NCBI RefSeq assembly: GCF_000160535.1 | Contig: NZ_GG704782.1 | Location: 6,078 to 48,756, forward strand | Direction: 5' to 3' | Length of the DNA stretch: 42,679 bases | DNA from: Hallella bergensis DSM 17361 | Lineage (GTDB): Bacteria; Bacteroidota; Bacteroidia; Bacteroidales; Bacteroidaceae | In this document: piece by piece, positions 16,668 through 25,645 of the stretch | Layout of the letters: each line of letters opens with the position of its first letter | How positions within the stretch are numbered: the first letter of the stretch is position 1 | Notes under the pieces: generated by a model | What the model was told of the DNA's origin: nothing | Databases searched by the model: none | The model's input: the letters and a program-made list of their open reading frames with translations, nothing else | Translations under genes and position numbers: made by a program

Positions 16668-18743
16668 ATGACAAACAAGAACCTAACTGCAAGTTTTCTG
16701 ATGGGCATGCTGCTCACCTTCATGCCCACCCTCTCGCAAGCAGCAGAAACCGACAGCATCTATCCTCACCAAGAACTTGACGAAGTGGTCGTCACCCGTT
16801 ACAAAATCAATCGCCACAACCTCACCCCCGCATCGGTGTCGACCATCGGGCGCGCGCAGATTCAGGCGCAGGGAGTAACTGATATTGCCGATATGTCGGC
16901 CATGATGCCCAACTTCTTCATCCCCGAATACGGATCCCGGCAGACCACCCCGATTGCCATCCGCGGCGTGATGTCGAAGGTGAAAGGCACGGCCGTGGGC
17001 TTCTACGTGGACGGCGTGCCCCATTTTGAGATTTCCGCATTCAACACCGATATGCTTGACGTGACGGCGATAGAGGTTTATCGCGGTCCGCAAGGCACGC
17101 TCTACGGCCGCAACACCATCGGCGGCGTGATCAACGTCTACACCCACACGCCCTTCGACTATCAGGGCACCAAGTTGAAAGTAGGCTATGGCAACTATAA
17201 CCATGTGGTGACGCAATTTTCCAACTACACCCGCCTATCATCGTCATTCGGCGTGAATGTTGGCGGCTATTACGAGCACAACAACGGTTATTTCAAGAAT
17301 ACCTTTCTCGGCAAAAAGGCCGACAAGCTGGATGCCGCAGGCGGAAAGCTGGGATTTTACTATAACCCCACCGACCGTTGGAAATTGCGGTTGAATACCG
17401 AACTCAACTACACCAACCAGGGCGGCTACCCTTACGCCCCCTACGACACGAAGAAACAGGAACTTGCCGACATCGCCTACAACCGTGCGTGCGGCTACAT
17501 CCGCACCATCTCGACCACCGGGCTCATGGCGCACTACACCGGCAACGGCTTCAGCCTGAACAGCCAGACCACCTTCCAGCACATCCACGACAACCAGAGC
17601 ATAGACCAGGACTTCACAAGCAAGGACCTCTATTTCGTGACCAACGGGGTGACGCAGAACACGTGGAACGAGGAAATCGTGCTCAAATCGGAGAACGACA
17701 GCCGCTTCCAATGGGTGGCGGGAGCTAACGGCTTCGTCCAGACGGCCAACCAAGACCAAGCTACAAGTTTCTTCATGCGAGACAATATCCAGCCTGCCCA
17801 TTACAAGACGCCGACGCAGGGAGCTGCCGTCTTCGCGCAGGCTTCCTATAACCTGTGGAGAGGATTGTCGGCTACAGCCGGACTACGATTCGACTATGAG
17901 CACAGCAAAATGAAATATTCGCGTGAGATGATCACTATCTCCAATGGGGCGCAGAAGCATCTCAAGGATTTCAAGTCATCGCTCCACTTCACCCAGCTCA
18001 TCCCGAAATTCGGGTTGCAATATCTTTTCGACAGCCACAACCAGGTCTTTGCCAACGTGACCCGCGGCTACAAGGCCGGCGCGTTCAATCAGTCTTTCCA
18101 GACCGATGACGAGCGAAGCTACGACCCGGAGTACAATTGGAACTATGAAATCGGAACGAAACTCACCACGCGCGATGGTCGTTTCGGGGGCGAGCTGACG
18201 CTGTTCTACATCGACTGGCGCCATCAGCAGATCAGCCACACGGTGCCCGCCGTGGGCAATGTGATCGACAATGCCGGCCATTCCGACAGCAAGGGCGTGG
18301 AGCTGACGTTTAGGGCACGTCCGCTGCGCGACCTCCTGCTCACGGCAAACTACGGCTACACCTACGCCCGTTTCCTCGATTATAAGAAAAATAAAACCAC
18401 CGACTACTCGGGCAACATGCTTCCCTTAGTGCCGCGCCACACGATGGACGTGGCCGGACAATACACCATCCATCCCCGCCGGGGCCTCGACGCCATCCGG
18501 CTAAGCACCGACGTGCAGGGCGTGGGCAAGCTCTACTGGCACGAGAACAACGGGCAAGCGCAGAAATTCTACGCGCTCCTCAATGCGAAGGCCGCATTCC
18601 AGAAAGGCATCGTCACCCTCGAGCTGTGGGGAAAGAACCTCACCTCGACCGATTATCTGAGCTATTACTTCATCTCCACAAGCAGCTACGCACAGAAAGG
18701 GAAGCCCCTGACCTTCGGCGCCAACGTCATTGTGGACTTCTAA
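16668..18743 (+). CDS. TonB-dependent outer-membrane receptor
   Basis: A 691-residue outer-membrane receptor. Signal peptide about 1-25 (cut near SQAAETD); TonB box about 36-43 (ELDEVVVT); plug domain about 50-165 with FYVDGVPHF and VYRGPQGTLYGRNTIGGVIN; then a 22-strand barrel ending in a terminal phenylalanine. It lacks the extra N-terminal domain of SusC proteins and has no SusD partner, so it belongs to the siderophore/haem/vitamin class. It is 17 bp from hemN and heads an operon of haem-synthesis enzymes plus an inner-membrane permease, so a porphyrin, haem or haem-bound compound is the likeliest ligand. That assignment rests on context only. I do not see a HmuR-style FRAP/NPDL haem motif. 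Confidence 0.9.
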   Translation: MTNKNLTASFLMGMLLTFMPTLSQAAETDSIYPHQELDEVVVTRYKINRHNLTPASVSTIGRAQIQAQGVTDIADMSAMMPNFFIPEYGSRQTTPIAIRGVMSKVKGTAVGFYVDGVPHFEISAFNTDMLDVTAIEVYRGPQGTLYGRNTIGGVINVYTHTPFDYQGTKLKVGYGNYNHVVTQFSNYTRLSSSFGVNVGGYYEHNNGYFKNTFLGKKADKLDAAGGKLGFYYNPTDRWKLRLNTELNYTNQGGYPYAPYDTKKQELADIAYNRACGYIRTISTTGLMAHYTGNGFSLNSQTTFQHIHDNQSIDQDFTSKDLYFVTNGVTQNTWNEEIVLKSENDSRFQWVAGANGFVQTANQDQATSFFMRDNIQPAHYKTPTQGAAVFAQASYNLWRGLSATAGLRFDYEHSKMKYSREMITISNGAQKHLKDFKSSLHFTQLIPKFGLQYLFDSHNQVFANVTRGYKAGAFNQSFQTDDERSYDPEYNWNYEIGTKLTTRDGRFGGELTLFYIDWRHQQISHTVPAVGNVIDNAGHSDSKGVELTFRARPLRDLLLTANYGYTYARFLDYKKNKTTDYSGNMLPLVPRHTMDVAGQYTIHPRRGLDAIRLSTDVQGVGKLYWHENNGQAQKFYALLNAKAAFQKGIVTLELWGKNLTSTDYLSYYFISTSSYAQKGKPLTFGANVIVDF

Positions 18744-18760
18744 AAACCAAGCCTTTGCGA

Positions 18761-20122
18761 ATGGACATCATCCAGAAATACAACGTATCCGTACCCCGAT
18801 ACACCAGCTATCCACCGGCCAACTATTTCGAGCCGATGGATAGTGGCCGTTATATAGAGGCCGTCGACGAGTCGAATCACACGGGGAGCCCGATGCTCTC
18901 ATTCTACCTCCACATGCCGTTTTGCCGCCACCTCTGCCACTATTGCGGCTGTAACTCCTATCTCATGCCTCGCACGGGCGATGCCGTAGACCGATATGTC
19001 AAGGCTCTGCACCGGGAAATCGACCTCGTGGCCGCCCATTTGGACCGCCACCGGCCCATCGCCCAGATTCACTACGGGGGTGGAAGTCCCACCGCCATGC
19101 CCGTCGGCGTGTTGCGCGAGCTCAACGAGCATCTGCTCTCGCTGTTTCCCACCATCGACCGCCCGGAGATAGCCATCGAGTGCCATCCCGGCTATCTCAC
19201 CCTGGAAGACTGGCAACAGCTCACCGAAAGCCATTTCAATCGGTTCTCCATCGGCGTGCAGGACATGGACGAGCGGGTGCTGAAAACGGTAAACCGCACC
19301 CCGTCGCTGTTGCCGTTGCAGCAGATTGTGGATTTGCTCCACGTCGCCGGAGCCACCGTCAACATGGATCTACTCTTCGGACTCCCCTACCAGACGGCCG
19401 GGTCGTTTGTTGAAAGCATCCGCCGGGCTATCGCCATCCGCCCCGAGCGACTCGTTACCTTCAGCTACGGTCATGTGCCTTGGGTGTTCAAGCGGCAGCA
19501 GATCCTGGAGAAAATCGGCCTTCCTCCCACCGACGAGAAACGGCGGATGTTCGACGAGGCCTCCCGATTGCTCCATGAGGCGGGCTATCGAAGCATCGGC
19601 CTCGACCATTTCGTGTTGCCCAACGACGAACTGTTCACGGCCTTGCAAGAAGGACTGCTCTACCGAAATTTCCAGGGATACTGCACCCGTCGCACCACCG
19701 GACAGGTCTATGCCTTCGGCGCAACAGGCATCAGTCAGCTCGACACGTTCTACGCCCAAAACACCAAGGACATCGAAGGCTACATCCGAGACACCATGAG
19801 CGGACGGCTCTCCACGGCCAAGGGCTACCACCTCACACCTCAGCAACGCATCTGCAAGGAGGTCATCGAGCGGCTGATGTGCAACTACCGCATCCGGTGG
19901 AGTGAGCTTGCTGACACGCTTGCCGTCGACCATGACACCCTTTTCTCGGCCATCCACTATGACCCGGCGCAGTTGCAGGATATGGCGCGCGACGGCATCA
20001 TCAACCTGAGCAACGACGGCATCGCCATGACCGACCTCGGCCATCCTTTCGTACGCAATGTCGCCGCCGCCCTCGACCCACTCATGCAGTACACCGACAA
20101 GAAGTTTTCCAAACCCATTTAA
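18761..20122 (+). CDS. hemN: Oxygen-independent coproporphyrinogen III oxidase
   Basis: A 453-residue cytoplasmic radical-SAM enzyme, close to the E. coli HemN length. It decarboxylates coproporphyrinogen III to protoporphyrinogen IX without oxygen. The cluster motif is C55, C59, C62 and C64 (CRHLCHYCGC), with the extra cysteine that marks true HemN. YTSYPP near the N-terminus, GGGSPT, and GVQDMDERVL are also conserved, and the C-terminal HemN domain is present. The ATG at 18761 gives the conserved start; an earlier in-frame ATG at 18626 lies within the receptor gene. It is 17 bp after the receptor and 12 bp before the oxidase gene. The early haem pathway is not in the window. Confidence 0.93.
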   Translation: MDIIQKYNVSVPRYTSYPPANYFEPMDSGRYIEAVDESNHTGSPMLSFYLHMPFCRHLCHYCGCNSYLMPRTGDAVDRYVKALHREIDLVAAHLDRHRPIAQIHYGGGSPTAMPVGVLRELNEHLLSLFPTIDRPEIAIECHPGYLTLEDWQQLTESHFNRFSIGVQDMDERVLKTVNRTPSLLPLQQIVDLLHVAGATVNMDLLFGLPYQTAGSFVESIRRAIAIRPERLVTFSYGHVPWVFKRQQILEKIGLPPTDEKRRMFDEASRLLHEAGYRSIGLDHFVLPNDELFTALQEGLLYRNFQGYCTRRTTGQVYAFGATGISQLDTFYAQNTKDIEGYIRDTMSGRLSTAKGYHLTPQQRICKEVIERLMCNYRIRWSELADTLAVDHDTLFSAIHYDPAQLQDMARDGIINLSNDGIAMTDLGHPFVRNVAAALDPLMQYTDKKFSKPI

Positions 20123-20134
20123 TCCCCAATCAGA

Positions 20135-21502
20135 ATGACCCAACGCGACACCATCGTGATAGGAGCCGGCATCACCGGCCTCACCTGCGCCTTCCAACTG
20201 CGCCGCCGCCATATTGACGCAGAGGTTTTGGAGTGTCAAAACCGTGTGGGCGGACAGATCCACACGTTCCACATCAACGGCTTCACCTTTGAGAGCGGAC
20301 CCAATACTGGCGTGGTGAAACATCCCGAGGTGGCCGAATTGTTCGAGCAGTTGGCCGACAAATGTCAACTGGAGACGGCTTTGGAGTCGAGCAAACGGCG
20401 CTTGATCTGGAAGGACGACCGTTTCCACAACCTGCCGTCGTCGCTCCCCACGGCCATCGCCACGCCACTATTCACATGGAAAGACAAGTTGCGCATCCTC
20501 GGGGAGCCGTGGCGAAAGCGCGGCACCGACCCCAACGAGTCGGTCGGCAGCTTGGCCGAGCGGCGCCTTGGGAAATCGTATGTCGACTACGCTGTCGACC
20601 CGTTCCTCTCTGGGGTATATGCCGGCGATCCCTACAAATTGCCCACCCGTCTGGCCCTGCCCAAGCTCTACCGCTTGGAACAAGACTACGGCTCGTTCAT
20701 TCGAGGCTCCATCGCCAAGGCCCGCCAGCCCAAGACCGACCGCGACCGCAAGGCCACCAAAGCGGTGTTCTCGGCCCGGGGTGGTTTCAACAAGCTCGTT
20801 GACGCCTTGGCCGAGGCCATCGGCGCCGACCGCATCACCACTTCGGCCCGCCACATCCGCGTCATGCCCGACGGCGACGGCTGGATGGTGAGCTATGAGA
20901 AAGACGGCGAGACGCGAGCGATCCGTTCCCGTCGCGTGGTCACCACCTGTGGCTCTTACTCGCTGCCCGACCTTCTTCCGTTCGTCGATCGCACCGTGAT
21001 GGCCGACCTGAGCAACCTCCGTTACGCGCCGGTGGTGCAGATCGGCGTAGGCCTCCGCGACACCCACTATCACGATTGGCTCGCCTTCGGCGGATTGGTG
21101 CCGTCCAAAGAGCGGCGCGAGGTGCTCGGCATCCTCTTTCCCTCAGCCTGTTTTTCGGGAAGGGCTCCCGAGAATGGAGCCTCCTTGGCCTATTTCATGG
21201 GAGGCATGCGCCATCCCGAGATGGTCGGAAAGAGCGACGAGAAGCTGACCGAAATCGTCGACCGAACGCTCGTCGATATGCTGAAATATCCCGTCGGAAC
21301 ACATCCCGACACCCTCCGCATTTTCCGTCACGAGCGTGCGATTCCTCAGTATGAGGCCAGCACAGACCGTCGGATAGCTGCCGTCGAACGGCTCCGCAAG
21401 CTCTATTCAACCCTCACCATCGCCGGAAACCTGCGCGACGGCATCGGCATCGGCGACCGTATCAAGCAGGGGTGCGACGTGGCCGCGAACGAAAACTACT
21501 AA
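20135..21502 (+). CDS. hemG: Protoporphyrinogen oxidase, FAD-dependent (HemY/PPO type)
   Basis: A 455-residue flavoprotein that oxidises protoporphyrinogen IX to protoporphyrin IX, the step after HemN. The N-terminus holds an FAD-binding Rossmann motif, GAGITG at 10-15, followed by an acidic residue in EVLECQNRVGGQIHT. The middle has the PPO-type substrate domain (DPFLSGVYAGDP), and the C-terminus the second FAD contact (AGNLRDGIGIGDRI). It is the HemY-like FAD protein, although Bacteroidota annotations usually use the symbol hemG. The classical enzyme uses oxygen; the acceptor in an anaerobe is not evident. The gene is 12 bp from hemN, and the permease follows after a repeat-filled spacer. 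Confidence 0.9.
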   Translation: MTQRDTIVIGAGITGLTCAFQLRRRHIDAEVLECQNRVGGQIHTFHINGFTFESGPNTGVVKHPEVAELFEQLADKCQLETALESSKRRLIWKDDRFHNLPSSLPTAIATPLFTWKDKLRILGEPWRKRGTDPNESVGSLAERRLGKSYVDYAVDPFLSGVYAGDPYKLPTRLALPKLYRLEQDYGSFIRGSIAKARQPKTDRDRKATKAVFSARGGFNKLVDALAEAIGADRITTSARHIRVMPDGDGWMVSYEKDGETRAIRSRRVVTTCGSYSLPDLLPFVDRTVMADLSNLRYAPVVQIGVGLRDTHYHDWLAFGGLVPSKERREVLGILFPSACFSGRAPENGASLAYFMGGMRHPEMVGKSDEKLTEIVDRTLVDMLKYPVGTHPDTLRIFRHERAIPQYEASTDRRIAAVERLRKLYSTLTIAGNLRDGIGIGDRIKQGCDVAANENY

Positions 21503-21510
21503 AAGGGGCT

Positions 21511-21600
21511 TCGGACCAGTCGGACTTGTCGGACCCGTTCGTCCGCTCTGAATTATTCGACTGGTCTGGCTCGTCTGACAGGTCCGACCTGTCGCCCTCT
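21511..21600. repeat. Degenerate GTCGGACTT-type repeat between hemG and the permease
   Basis: About 90 bp of imperfect 9-bp units (variants of gTCGGACtt) fill the spacer. The block contains a near-perfect palindrome, GACAGGTC, C, GACCTGTC (21577-21593), and a longer-range pair, GACCAGTC (21514-21521) with GACTGGTC (21559-21566). It could fold in the operon mRNA. It is probably not coding. Confidence 0.65.
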
Positions 21601-21620
21601 CAAAAACTCTATTTTCACTC

Positions 21621-22847
21621 ATGTCTCACACCAAATTCCAAGAATTTTCCCAGCTCGCCGGCCAGCGCAAATACGATCTTTTCACTTTCTTCTGCCTCTA
21701 CATCGCGCAAGCGTTGCCCATGACTTTCTTCGCGACGGCCCTGCAAATCACCATGCGGCAGGCCTCATTCTCGCTCTCCGCCATTGCCCTGACCCAGCTC
21801 ATCAAGCTGCCGTGGATCGTGAAATTCCTCTGGGCACCGCTCGTAGACCGCCGTTGCACCACCTTGAAAGGCTTTCGCCGCTGCATCTTCCTGTGCGAGG
21901 GTATCTACGCCCTACTCATTCTCGCCATCGGTTGTATGGACCTCTTGTCCAACTTCACGGTCATCATCACGCTCATCATCTTGTCGTTTGTCGCCTCTGC
22001 AACACAAGACATCGCCACCGATGCCTTGGCCGTATTGTCGTTCCGGCGCGAGGAAAAGAGCATGGTCAACAGCATACAATCGTTGGGCAGCTTCAGCGCG
22101 ACGCTCATCGGCAGTGGTATCCTGCTCGCCCTGCTGCAACGCTATGGCTGGCACCGTGTGCTGCCGTCTCTCGCCCTCTTCGTCGTTCTCGCCGTCATCC
22201 CCCTCATGCGCAACCGCCAACTCACCATCAAGGAGCGGCCTCACACCCGCCAAGTGCGTCTCACTGACTCTTTCACCTTCCTCGGCCTGCGTCGAAACCG
22301 GCGGCAGATCGTCTTTCTACTGCTCTACTACGCGGGACTCATCAGCGTGCTTTCGATGGTGCGTCCGTGGATGGTCGACCTCGGCTACTCGATGAAAGAC
22401 ATCGGACTGCTCAGCGGCATCATCGGATCGTCGGCCGCCTGCATTGCCACTCTCGTCAGCGGCCAGCTCATTTATGTGCTCGGCCGGTGGCGCGCGCGCC
22501 GTCTGTTCGCCCTGCTCTCCTTCGTCACCTGCCTCTACTTTGTCGTGCTTGCCCAGCTGCATCCCGCAACATGGCATGTCGTCTTGGGCATCGTGCTGCT
22601 CTGGAGCTGCTACGGACTCTCCACAGTGATGGTCTACACCACGTCGATGGACATGGTGCGACCGGGCTTGGAAGGCACCGACTTCACCACCCAGACCGTC
22701 ATCACCCACCTCAGCGGCATCGTCTTCTCAGTCATCGCCGGCCATGTGGCTCAACATTTCGGCTACTCAGTTTTCTTCATTTTTTCCAGTCTTCTTGCTC
22801 TGACCAGTCTGGTTTACATAGCCTTTGCCTTTCGTAAAAAGGATTAG
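21621..22847 (+). CDS. MFS permease of the AmpG / RhtX-FptX type
   Basis: A 408-residue inner-membrane protein with about twelve hydrophobic segments. The N-terminal half carries IKLPWIVKFLWAPLVDR and ATQDIATDALA, the hallmark pair of the AmpG-like branch of the major facilitator family. That branch includes AmpG (muropeptide import) and RhtX/FptX (siderophore import), the latter working with a TonB-dependent receptor. Here the receptor heads the same operon and the genes between are haem-pathway enzymes, so I infer import of a tetrapyrrole or iron compound from the periplasm. A muropeptide substrate is less likely from context. The start codon follows the repeat spacer by 20 bp. Confidence 0.82.
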   Translation: MSHTKFQEFSQLAGQRKYDLFTFFCLYIAQALPMTFFATALQITMRQASFSLSAIALTQLIKLPWIVKFLWAPLVDRRCTTLKGFRRCIFLCEGIYALLILAIGCMDLLSNFTVIITLIILSFVASATQDIATDALAVLSFRREEKSMVNSIQSLGSFSATLIGSGILLALLQRYGWHRVLPSLALFVVLAVIPLMRNRQLTIKERPHTRQVRLTDSFTFLGLRRNRRQIVFLLLYYAGLISVLSMVRPWMVDLGYSMKDIGLLSGIIGSSAACIATLVSGQLIYVLGRWRARRLFALLSFVTCLYFVVLAQLHPATWHVVLGIVLLWSCYGLSTVMVYTTSMDMVRPGLEGTDFTTQTVITHLSGIVFSVIAGHVAQHFGYSVFFIFSSLLALTSLVYIAFAFRKKD

Positions 22848-22873
22848 GGCATAAGTGACAAAAAGAGCCCTAA
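22844..22873 (+). terminator. Weak stem-loop at the end of the haem operon
   Basis: TTAGGGC (22844-22850, covering the stop codon) pairs with GCCCTAA (22867-22873). No T-run follows, so termination here is uncertain. Confidence 0.35.
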
Positions 22874-23009
22874 ATTCTCTTGTAGTCCCTTTATTTACTA
22901 TAGTTTTGACAAAAAACTTTTCGATGACAAAAAATCTGCTTTCATTGCGGATCTCATCGCACTATTAAAAAAGTAAGGAGAATGGTTATCAGCGTTGGTG
23001 TCTTTGCCT

Positions 23010-23035
23010 AAAAAAAGTTGACTCATAAAGTCAAC
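23010..23035 (-). terminator. Minus-strand terminator after the LOG remnant
   Basis: Arms 23017-23023 and 23029-23035 (GTTGACT and AGTCAAC) close a 5-base loop. On the minus strand seven T follow directly (23010-23016). Confidence 0.75.
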
Positions 23036-23084
23036 AATGATGTGGAATATCATTGTTGGCCGAGCAAAAAAATCCTATTATCAT
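23031..23084 (-). pseudogene. 5' remnant of the LOG gene (17 codons)
   Basis: The duplicate retains the ATG and 13 codons matching the LOG N-terminus, with K2I and I5F changes (MIIGFFCSANNDI against MKIGIFCSANNDI). The match ends at 23047, and four unrelated codons follow before a TGA that lies inside the terminator stem. No active-site residue of LOG is included. Confidence 0.8.
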
Positions 23085-23139
23085 GACTTTTTGATTTTAA
23101 CACATCAAAAATAGCCATTATCGATTGGTATACCAAATT
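23047..23139. repeat. 93-bp direct repeat, second copy
   Basis: Same orientation as 16389-16481, with 89 of 93 positions identical. Its minus-strand promoter elements are intact. Its right end supplies part of the spacing for the plus-strand lyase promoter that starts at 23124, so the two promoters overlap back to back. Confidence 0.9.
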
Positions 23140-23153
23140 ATTATTTAATTTTG
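23124..23153 (+). promoter_or_regulatory. Promoter of the rhamnogalacturonan lyase gene
   Basis: ATTG (23124-23127), 18 bp, then TAATTTTG (23146-23153). Just downstream AGATAAA (23155-23161) and TTTATCT (23165-23171) form an inverted repeat at the likely transcript start, a possible operator. The -33 element lies inside the 93-bp repeat. Confidence 0.55.
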
Positions 23154-23205
23154 TAGATAAAGATTTTATCTAAATATCAAACTTGACTTAAAACTAAGTA
23201 TTCTT

Positions 23206-25611
23206 ATGAAGAAACATTACCTTTATCTTGTTACCGCATTGCTGGGCTGCTCGAACATGATGGCAACAGCACAAAACACTCCCGTTTCCCAAATGGAGAA
23301 GCTTTCGCGTGGCGTTGTAGCTGTGCCGGCTAAGGGCGGCGGACAGATGGTGAGTTGGCGTTTTTTAGGAACCGACGACGATGAAACCACTACTTTCGAG
23401 GTGCTCCGCAACGGTGTGAGCATATCAGGCACAGTGTCCAATGCTACATGCTTTGTGGACAAGACCGGATCATCTACCAGTGAATATCAGGTGGTGACTT
23501 TGGTGAATGGCGAACCAACAGATACCACGGCGGTTGCCAAACCATGGAGCGAACCATACACCACCCTGCACCTTGACCGTCCCACCGCCTCTGACTGTAC
23601 TTACACACCCAATGACTGTAGCGTGGGCGATATAGATGGAGATGGAGAATATGAGCTTATTGTGAAGTGGGATCCTTCCAACTCGAAAGATAATTCTCAG
23701 AAAGGAAAAACTGGAAACGTGTATATCGACTGCTATAAGTTCGACGGAACAAAGCTATGGCGCATTGACTTGGGCAAGAACATTCGAGCCGGAGCCCATT
23801 ACACACAGTTCTTGGTTTATGACTTCGACGGAGACGGCAAGGCCGAAATGATATGCAAGACAGCTCCGGGAAGTATCGATGGAATGGGCAAATATGTATC
23901 GGATGCAGCTACTGATGATCGCATTACCAGTACCGACAATTCGAAAGACTATCGCAACAGTAACGGATATGTTCTGAATGGGCCGGAATATCTGAGCGTA
24001 TTTAACGGTGAAACGGGTGAAGCGATACATACCATTTTTTATCGTCCCAACCGTGCTTTCGGTAACTCGGGTAATGCATCTTATTCCAGTGCGTGGGGCG
24101 ACTCCTACGGAAACCGTGGCGACCGCTTCCTCGCAACAGTAGCCTATCTCGACGGGCCAGAGGCCAATCCCTCAGCTGTGATGTGCCGTGGGTATTATAC
24201 ACAAGCATACATTTGGGCTGTTAATTTTGATGGAACATCGCTCACAACCAAATGGCTACATGCTTCGGTAGACAAAAAAAATACGAGAGTGTGGGATGCC
24301 AATGGTAAGCTCACGATCAAGAAATATTCATCCAACACATGTGGCAAAGGCTCATATTACACCGCCTATGGCAACGGAAACCATAATTTGAGCTGCGCCG
24401 ATGTGGACGGAGATGGTAAGGATGAGATTATACTCGGCTCCGCGGCTATCGACGATGACGGGAGTCTGCTCTACTGCGTGGGGTTCGGACATGGCGACGC
24501 CATGCATTTGGGCGACCTGAATCCTGATCGCCCTGGCTTGGAAGTATTTACTGTCCATGAGGATCGTGTAGAGCCATACGGATGGGACATACATGATGCC
24601 GCCACGGGCGAAGTGATACGCTCTGCCCCTGGTGGTAGCGACAATGGTCGAGGACTGGCTGCCGATCTTGAAAAAAGCAATCGGGGATACGAGTTTTGGT
24701 CGTCGAACGATCGGAGTCTGCGCAGTGCCCGGACTGGGGATGTTGTTAACAACAAGGGTGTGTCTGTAAATTTCCGCATCTATTGGGACGGGGATTTGCA
24801 GGACGAACTGCTCGATGGTACGAAACTCGACAAATGGAACGGCAACGGAGCAACCCGTCTTTTCAGTCTGTATGAGGTGAATCACTCACAATCATGCAAC
24901 AGCACCAAGGCCACTCCAAACCTCTCAGCCGACATCTTAGGCGACTGGCGCGAGGAGATAATCCTATGGAATGGTGAAACCTGCAGCGATCTTACGATTT
25001 TCACCACCAATGAGCCGACGCAGTTCCGAGTGCCCACCCTGATGCACGACCATGTATACCGCATGGGTATCACATGGCAAAACTCGGCATATAACCAGCC
25101 TCCTCACCTCGGATATTACCTGCCCGACCGTTTCGCCACGAAGTTTGAGCCACAAACAGAAACAGGGGTTGAACAGACTGTTACATTAGGAGATTCGATC
25201 AGTCCGGTAGTACTGAAGTTGAAAAATTGCAACATCTACTTGGCGAAGATAGACTCTACCTACACTCCCGATGGTACCAGGGAGAACAGATTGAATAGCG
25301 ACTTTGAGCTTACCAGGAACTATGGTGACAGGCTCTTTACCCTCACAGGTAAGCCCACCTTAGCCGGTGACTATGTCATTTTAGTGAAAGCCGGTGGTAA
25401 CGTGGCTGACAACAGCGTGGCATACCAACGTGTTACGATCCATGTCACCAAGGAAGCCAGCGGAATTAGCACCATAGGTGCAGACAGCAATGGTGCAGAG
25501 GCCATTTACAATATGGCCGGCGTGCGGCAGCAAAGCAAGTCAGACCAGCTACCTAAAGGCATCTATATTGTGAAACAAGGCGCAAAAACCATAAAGATAA
25601 TAAAAGAATAA
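23206..25611 (+). CDS. Rhamnogalacturonan lyase, PL11 family
   Basis: An 801-residue secreted polysaccharide lyase that cuts the rhamnose-galacturonate backbone of pectin RG-I by beta-elimination. Signal peptide about 1-23. The N-terminal beta domain (about 30-125) opens with the PL11 pattern EKLSRGVVAV. The propeller follows, carrying calcium-binding DxDGDG loops at 142 (DIDGDG), 206 (DFDGDG) and 399 (DVDGDG). LSADILGDWREE and the conserved LMHDHVYRMGITWQN lie near the end of the catalytic part (about 620). The C-terminal 50 residues end in IYNMAGVRQ ... LPKGIYIVKQ, resembling a type IX sorting domain. No SusC/D genes adjoin it. The nearby GH127/GH97 enzymes could act on RG-I side chains. 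Confidence 0.92.
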   Translation: MKKHYLYLVTALLGCSNMMATAQNTPVSQMEKLSRGVVAVPAKGGGQMVSWRFLGTDDDETTTFEVLRNGVSISGTVSNATCFVDKTGSSTSEYQVVTLVNGEPTDTTAVAKPWSEPYTTLHLDRPTASDCTYTPNDCSVGDIDGDGEYELIVKWDPSNSKDNSQKGKTGNVYIDCYKFDGTKLWRIDLGKNIRAGAHYTQFLVYDFDGDGKAEMICKTAPGSIDGMGKYVSDAATDDRITSTDNSKDYRNSNGYVLNGPEYLSVFNGETGEAIHTIFYRPNRAFGNSGNASYSSAWGDSYGNRGDRFLATVAYLDGPEANPSAVMCRGYYTQAYIWAVNFDGTSLTTKWLHASVDKKNTRVWDANGKLTIKKYSSNTCGKGSYYTAYGNGNHNLSCADVDGDGKDEIILGSAAIDDDGSLLYCVGFGHGDAMHLGDLNPDRPGLEVFTVHEDRVEPYGWDIHDAATGEVIRSAPGGSDNGRGLAADLEKSNRGYEFWSSNDRSLRSARTGDVVNNKGVSVNFRIYWDGDLQDELLDGTKLDKWNGNGATRLFSLYEVNHSQSCNSTKATPNLSADILGDWREEIILWNGETCSDLTIFTTNEPTQFRVPTLMHDHVYRMGITWQNSAYNQPPHLGYYLPDRFATKFEPQTETGVEQTVTLGDSISPVVLKLKNCNIYLAKIDSTYTPDGTRENRLNSDFELTRNYGDRLFTLTGKPTLAGDYVILVKAGGNVADNSVAYQRVTIHVTKEASGISTIGADSNGAEAIYNMAGVRQQSKSDQLPKGIYIVKQGAKTIKIIKE

Positions 25612-25645
25612 AACTGTCTTTGAAAACCAATAAAGAATAAATCCA

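Larger units (their letters stand above)
23010..23099 (-). ncRNA. Candidate small RNA from the duplicated LOG promoter
   Basis: A complete promoter (TTTG 23134-23137, TATTTTTG 23106-23113, minus strand) and an intrinsic terminator (23010-23035) bracket about 90 bases. The predicted RNA would begin with the LOG leader and start codon, carry a 17-codon frame, and end in the terminator hairpin. It is antisense to nothing visible. Its 5' half would be nearly identical to the LOG mRNA leader. Expression is not shown. Confidence 0.4.
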
